Below are positions 7,104 to 9,331 of a stretch of 9,331 nucleotides of DNA, piece by piece; the stretch's first letter is position 1, and each line of letters begins with the position of its first letter. The position numbers and the translations under genes were made by a program. The stretch covers positions 1-9,331 of the forward strand of contig JAUUWD010000040.1 of NCBI GenBank assembly GCA_030589225.1. The letters run 5' to 3'. The DNA comes from Desulfobacteraceae bacterium. Its GTDB lineage: Bacteria > Desulfobacterota > DSM-4660 > Desulfatiglandales > Desulfatiglandaceae. The notes under the pieces are model-generated. The model ran no database searches. It had not been told where the DNA came from and was given only the letters and a program-made list of their open reading frames with translations.

Positions 7104-8084
7104 TTAGTCCCCAAATGAAATCCGAATTTTCCAGATCTTTCCCGCTGAGGATCCCAACCGACTTGGTAAGCTCTCCAGACCATCCGGCAAGAAGATCAAA
7201 GTTAAAATTATTATAATCCCGTAAACCATAGGCACCCAGTCGGCCAGGGGCTGTAGCACTTCGCCCAGTATAGTTAAAACGACAACCCCTATGATCGGCC
7301 CAGCAAAGGTGTGCGAGCCACCGAACACTACCCATACCAGAAGATATAGTGTGGTTGTAAATCCGAACTGGTGGGGCTCAATGGCCCACAGCCTATGGGC
7401 CAGGAGAACTCCAGCGATACCTGCAAAGAAAGATCCTATAAAAAACGCCAGCATTTTGTAACCGTCGGCATTTATGCCTACGCTTTTAGCAAGAGCTTCC
7501 TGCGATTGGACGGCCTTCATACTGTCACCTATACGAGAATTGTCCAGCCGATACATGAGAGAGAGACAGATGATGGTCACTACCAGGGTCAGGAAATAGT
7601 AAGGAATGGCCTCAGCAAAATCCAGTGCGGGTACACCGGGAATAAGTTCAGGGATAGGGACGCCCAGTCCTCTGTGGCCTCCGAAAGGGACCTTAAACCT
7701 GATCCAACAAAGCCTAATAGCTTCACCTGCCGCAAATGACGCAACGAAAAAAGAAAAGTCTTTTGTCCTGACCAGAGGGTAGCTAATTGCCAGGCCGGTC
7801 AGTCCGGCGGCCAGGCCCGCCAACGGCATAGAGAACCAGAATGGGATACCCAGCTTGCCGGATATCAATGCGGTCGCATATGCCCCGGCACCCATCATGG
7901 GTACATGAGCCAAAGACCATCCTCCAGTGGTTGTGATAAGACGAAAGCTGACCGCCAAGATGACATTCACCATAAGCATTGTCAAAAAATCAACTTTGTA
8001 TCCACTTATAGTAAATGGCGCCACCACCATAATGATGGCCAAAATTGTTAGCCACACTGACCTATTCACATTATTCTTCTGCAT
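7104..8084 (-). CDS. livM: Branched-chain amino acid-type ABC transporter permease LivM
   Basis: A 326-residue integral inner-membrane permease with about eight to ten hydrophobic segments. Family landmarks are GGWSLAHVPMMGAGAYA (54-70), equivalent to the GQxSLGHAAFMGIGAY block, and the cytoplasmic coupling loop RIGDSMKAVQSQEALAKSVG (184-203) that contacts the ATPases. Further landmarks are FFAGIAGVLLA (219-229) and the C-terminal IFLPDGL (297-303). It would form the translocation channel with LivH. The ATG at 8084 lies inside the end of livH (14-bp overlap), with AAGGGG nine bases upstream, implying translational coupling. The substrate cannot be read from the sequence: this family carries Leu/Ile/Val but also aromatic amino acids, urea, amides and aromatic acids. 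Confidence 0.95.
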   Translation of the reverse strand: MQKNNVNRSVWLTILAIIMVVAPFTISGYKVDFLTMLMVNVILAVSFRLITTTGGWSLAHVPMMGAGAYATALISGKLGIPFWFSMPLAGLAAGLTGLAISYPLVRTKDFSFFVASFAAGEAIRLCWIRFKVPFGGHRGLGVPIPELIPGVPALDFAEAIPYYFLTLVVTIICLSLMYRLDNSRIGDSMKAVQSQEALAKSVGINADGYKMLAFFIGSFFAGIAGVLLAHRLWAIEPHQFGFTTTLYLLVWVVFGGSHTFAGPIIGVVVLTILGEVLQPLADWVPMVYGIIIILTLIFLPDGLESLPSRLGSSAGKIWKIRISFGD

Positions 8085-8934
8085 GGCCCGCTACCCCTTG
8101 GGGTCTGATTGCTAAAATAACTAGCATCACCAATGTGTTAACCAAATTGGCGATAGTAGAATCTAGCAGGGTCGTAATGATGGTTGTCAAAAAGCCAAAG
8201 ATCAGCGCAGCCAAAATAGTACCTTTGATGTTCCCGGCTCCTCCCACAATGACGACTACAAACGCCGTCCAGACTACCGAATGGCCCATATATGGGTGAA
8301 CCGACATAATTGGCGCCATGAAAGCCCCTGCTGCGCCTGCCATAGCCGAACCGAGGAGCATGGCTACAGCAGCACTTTTTTTGGGGCTTATTCCATACAA
8401 AGCGGCTGCTTCGGGATCCTGAGCTGATGCACGCAGCCCCCGTCCAACCCTGAACTTGGCCAAGAAATACCAAAGCGCCCATAGCAGGATGATAGTTGCC
8501 GGAAGAACTATGAATCTCTGCCAACTGGTGGAAACGCCACCTATGTCCAGGACTTGGGGAAACGCAGCAGGGACAGGCTTCATCTTGCCTACGCCCCAAA
8601 TCTCGACCACAGCGACCTGAAGTATAAAGACAAGCCCAACGGACATAATAAAACCGCTGAGGACATTCCCGTGCGCATGCCTAAAAATAAGTCGCTCGGA
8701 GACTAAACCCAACAGGCCCACTATCACAATAGCTGCTCCGACAGCGATAAAAAAGGGCCAATGCAGTAAAGCGAATAAGACCCAGACCGTATAGGCCCCA
8801 ATCATGTAAAACTCGCCGTGGGCAAAATTGACAATGTGCATAACGCCAAAAACCAGACTCAATCCCACAGCTATCAAGGCATAAAACGAACTTATCATAA
8901 GTCCATTAAGAATTGTTTGCCAAAAGAATTCCAC
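8071..8934 (-). CDS. livH: Branched-chain amino acid-type ABC transporter permease LivH
   Basis: A 287-residue inner-membrane permease with about eight hydrophobic segments. The conserved block GVMHIVNFAHGEFYMIGAY spans 30-48. The ATPase-coupling loop is GRGLRASAQDPEAAALYGI (164-182), followed by GGAGNIKGTILAAL (231-244) and the C-terminal LAIRPQGVAG (274-283). It starts with a GTG at 8934, preceded by AGGA six bases upstream; no ATG lies near the family N-terminus. It is the first transporter gene of the run, so the operon promoter should lie in the 397-base leader upstream or beyond the window. No periplasmic binding protein gene (LivK) follows or precedes it within the window. Confidence 0.95.
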   Translation of the reverse strand: MEFFWQTILNGLMISSFYALIAVGLSLVFGVMHIVNFAHGEFYMIGAYTVWVLFALLHWPFFIAVGAAIVIVGLLGLVSERLIFRHAHGNVLSGFIMSVGLVFILQVAVVEIWGVGKMKPVPAAFPQVLDIGGVSTSWQRFIVLPATIILLWALWYFLAKFRVGRGLRASAQDPEAAALYGISPKKSAAVAMLLGSAMAGAAGAFMAPIMSVHPYMGHSVVWTAFVVVIVGGAGNIKGTILAALIFGFLTTIITTLLDSTIANLVNTLVMLVILAIRPQGVAGHAEE

Positions 8935-8940
8935 ACCTTT

Positions 8941-8944
8941 TCCT
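8941..8944 (-). promoter_or_regulatory. Shine-Dalgarno AGGA of livH
   Basis: AGGA lies six bases before the GTG at 8934, supporting the non-ATG start of livH. Confidence 0.55.
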
Positions 8945-9021
8945 ATTTATTGTCCCAACGAAAAATAGATAATTTTTTCATGTTCAAGTCGAAGATCCCG
9001 GACTGTGAGGGGGGGAAGACG

Positions 9022-9096
9022 ACAATTTTAATCACCCCGCTTAAATACAGCGGGACAGGCATCCATACATTGAGTATTTCGAGGATTAAAATTTGT
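9022..9096. repeat. Nested inverted-repeat element in the livH leader
   Basis: Outer arms ACAATTTTAATC (9022-9033) and GATTAAAATTTGT (9084-9096) are complementary over 12 bp with one bulged A. Immediately inside the left arm is a perfect 6-bp stem, CCCGCT (9036-9041) and AGCGGG (9049-9054), with a 7-base loop. No T-run follows on either strand, so it is not a simple terminator. It may be a small palindromic dispersed element, a structured leader, or an operator region; which cannot be told from one copy. Confidence 0.45.
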
Positions 9097-9331
9097 GCCA
9101 GACGTACCGCTAGTGGCGGGAGGAAAATTAGCAGTTGTCGTTCAGACACTATTTATTGAGGCAGAAACGTAACCCGGTCTTTCATAGTACCTGGGCCCAG
9201 TTATCGCAACCAATGATCCCAATAAAAGAGCCCAGGCTTCCCTTTATGTCTTCGTTACATAGCAATACTACCAGCTACATCAGTTTCCATTTCTTGAGAC
9301 ACTTAGTGAGTATTTCCTTATTGTTGCCTTT

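Larger units (their letters stand above)
8935..9331. other. Region upstream of livH without a recognisable gene
   Basis: These 397 bases show no convincing protein gene. A 68-codon minus-strand frame at 8943-9149 looks like no family I know and spans the nested inverted repeat. Other structure includes the short hairpin CCGC/GCGG (9107-9110 and 9116-9119), the perfect palindrome CTGGGCCCAG (9191-9200), and CCTGGGC (9190-9196) pairing with GCCCAGG (9230-9236). On the minus strand the last arm is followed by TCTTTTATT, faintly terminator-like. A minus-strand frame open from the right edge stops at 9275 after 18 codons (KGNNKEILTKCLKKWKLM); it could be the C-terminus of an upstream gene but is too short to claim. 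No strong -35/-10 pair was found by eye. Confidence 0.5.

Noticed and set aside
9086..9100. Sigma-54-like TGGCAC on the minus strand upstream of livH
   Set aside because: The -24-like half is present, but the expected GC of the -12 element is replaced by AA at the right spacing.
8943..9149. 68-codon minus-strand frame upstream of livH
   Set aside because: It runs through the nested inverted repeat, has no recognisable family and no good ribosome site.
9275..9331. Possible 18-residue C-terminus of an upstream minus-strand gene
   Set aside because: Too short to distinguish from chance; noted only as a place to look.

Overview
The window is a densely packed, one-directional stretch of bacterial chromosome. 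Every gene I can support lies on the minus strand, so transcription runs from right (about 8934) to left (1). The most likely source is an anaerobic Gram-negative bacterium, probably of the Desulfobacterota (former Deltaproteobacteria). This is an inference from three things: a tungsten-type aldehyde oxidoreductase, a proteobacterial YqiK-type flotillin, and bacterial GTG/TTG starts with Shine-Dalgarno sequences. No rRNA, tRNA, transposase or CRISPR array is visible.

Layout in order of transcription. 9331-8935 is a leader with no convincing gene, containing several inverted repeats. 8934-5092 holds four ABC-transporter genes of the branched-chain amino acid (HAAT) type: livH and livM (permeases) and livG and livF (ATPases). 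livH/livM overlap by 14 bp and livG/livF by 13 bp. The substrate-binding protein (LivK) is not in the window. LivF is unusual: a complete ATPase of about 235 residues is followed by a tail of about 150 residues, rich in Arg/Glu and containing repeated Trp motifs.

5028-910 is a four-gene aldehyde oxidoreductase cluster. It comprises a MoaD-like sulfur carrier ending in Gly-Gly, a ferredoxin-like subunit with motifs for four [4Fe-4S] clusters (AorA), the tungstopterin catalytic subunit (AorB), and an FAD/NAD(P)-binding reductase (AorC). The set of subunits matches the three-subunit, NAD-linked AOR described from Aromatoleum aromaticum. 831-1 is the N-terminal 277 residues of a YqiK-like flotillin, cut off by the window edge.

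How the genes may work together (inference): the transporter imports an amino acid or related carboxylate, catabolism yields an aldehyde, and AorABC oxidises it to the acid while passing electrons to NAD+ or ferredoxin. The MoaD-like protein would supply sulfur for pyranopterin synthesis. Gaps between genes are short (2-126 bp) and none holds a convincing terminator, so a single long liv-aor transcript is possible. The most unusual elements are the LivF tail and the nested inverted repeat at about 9022-9096.
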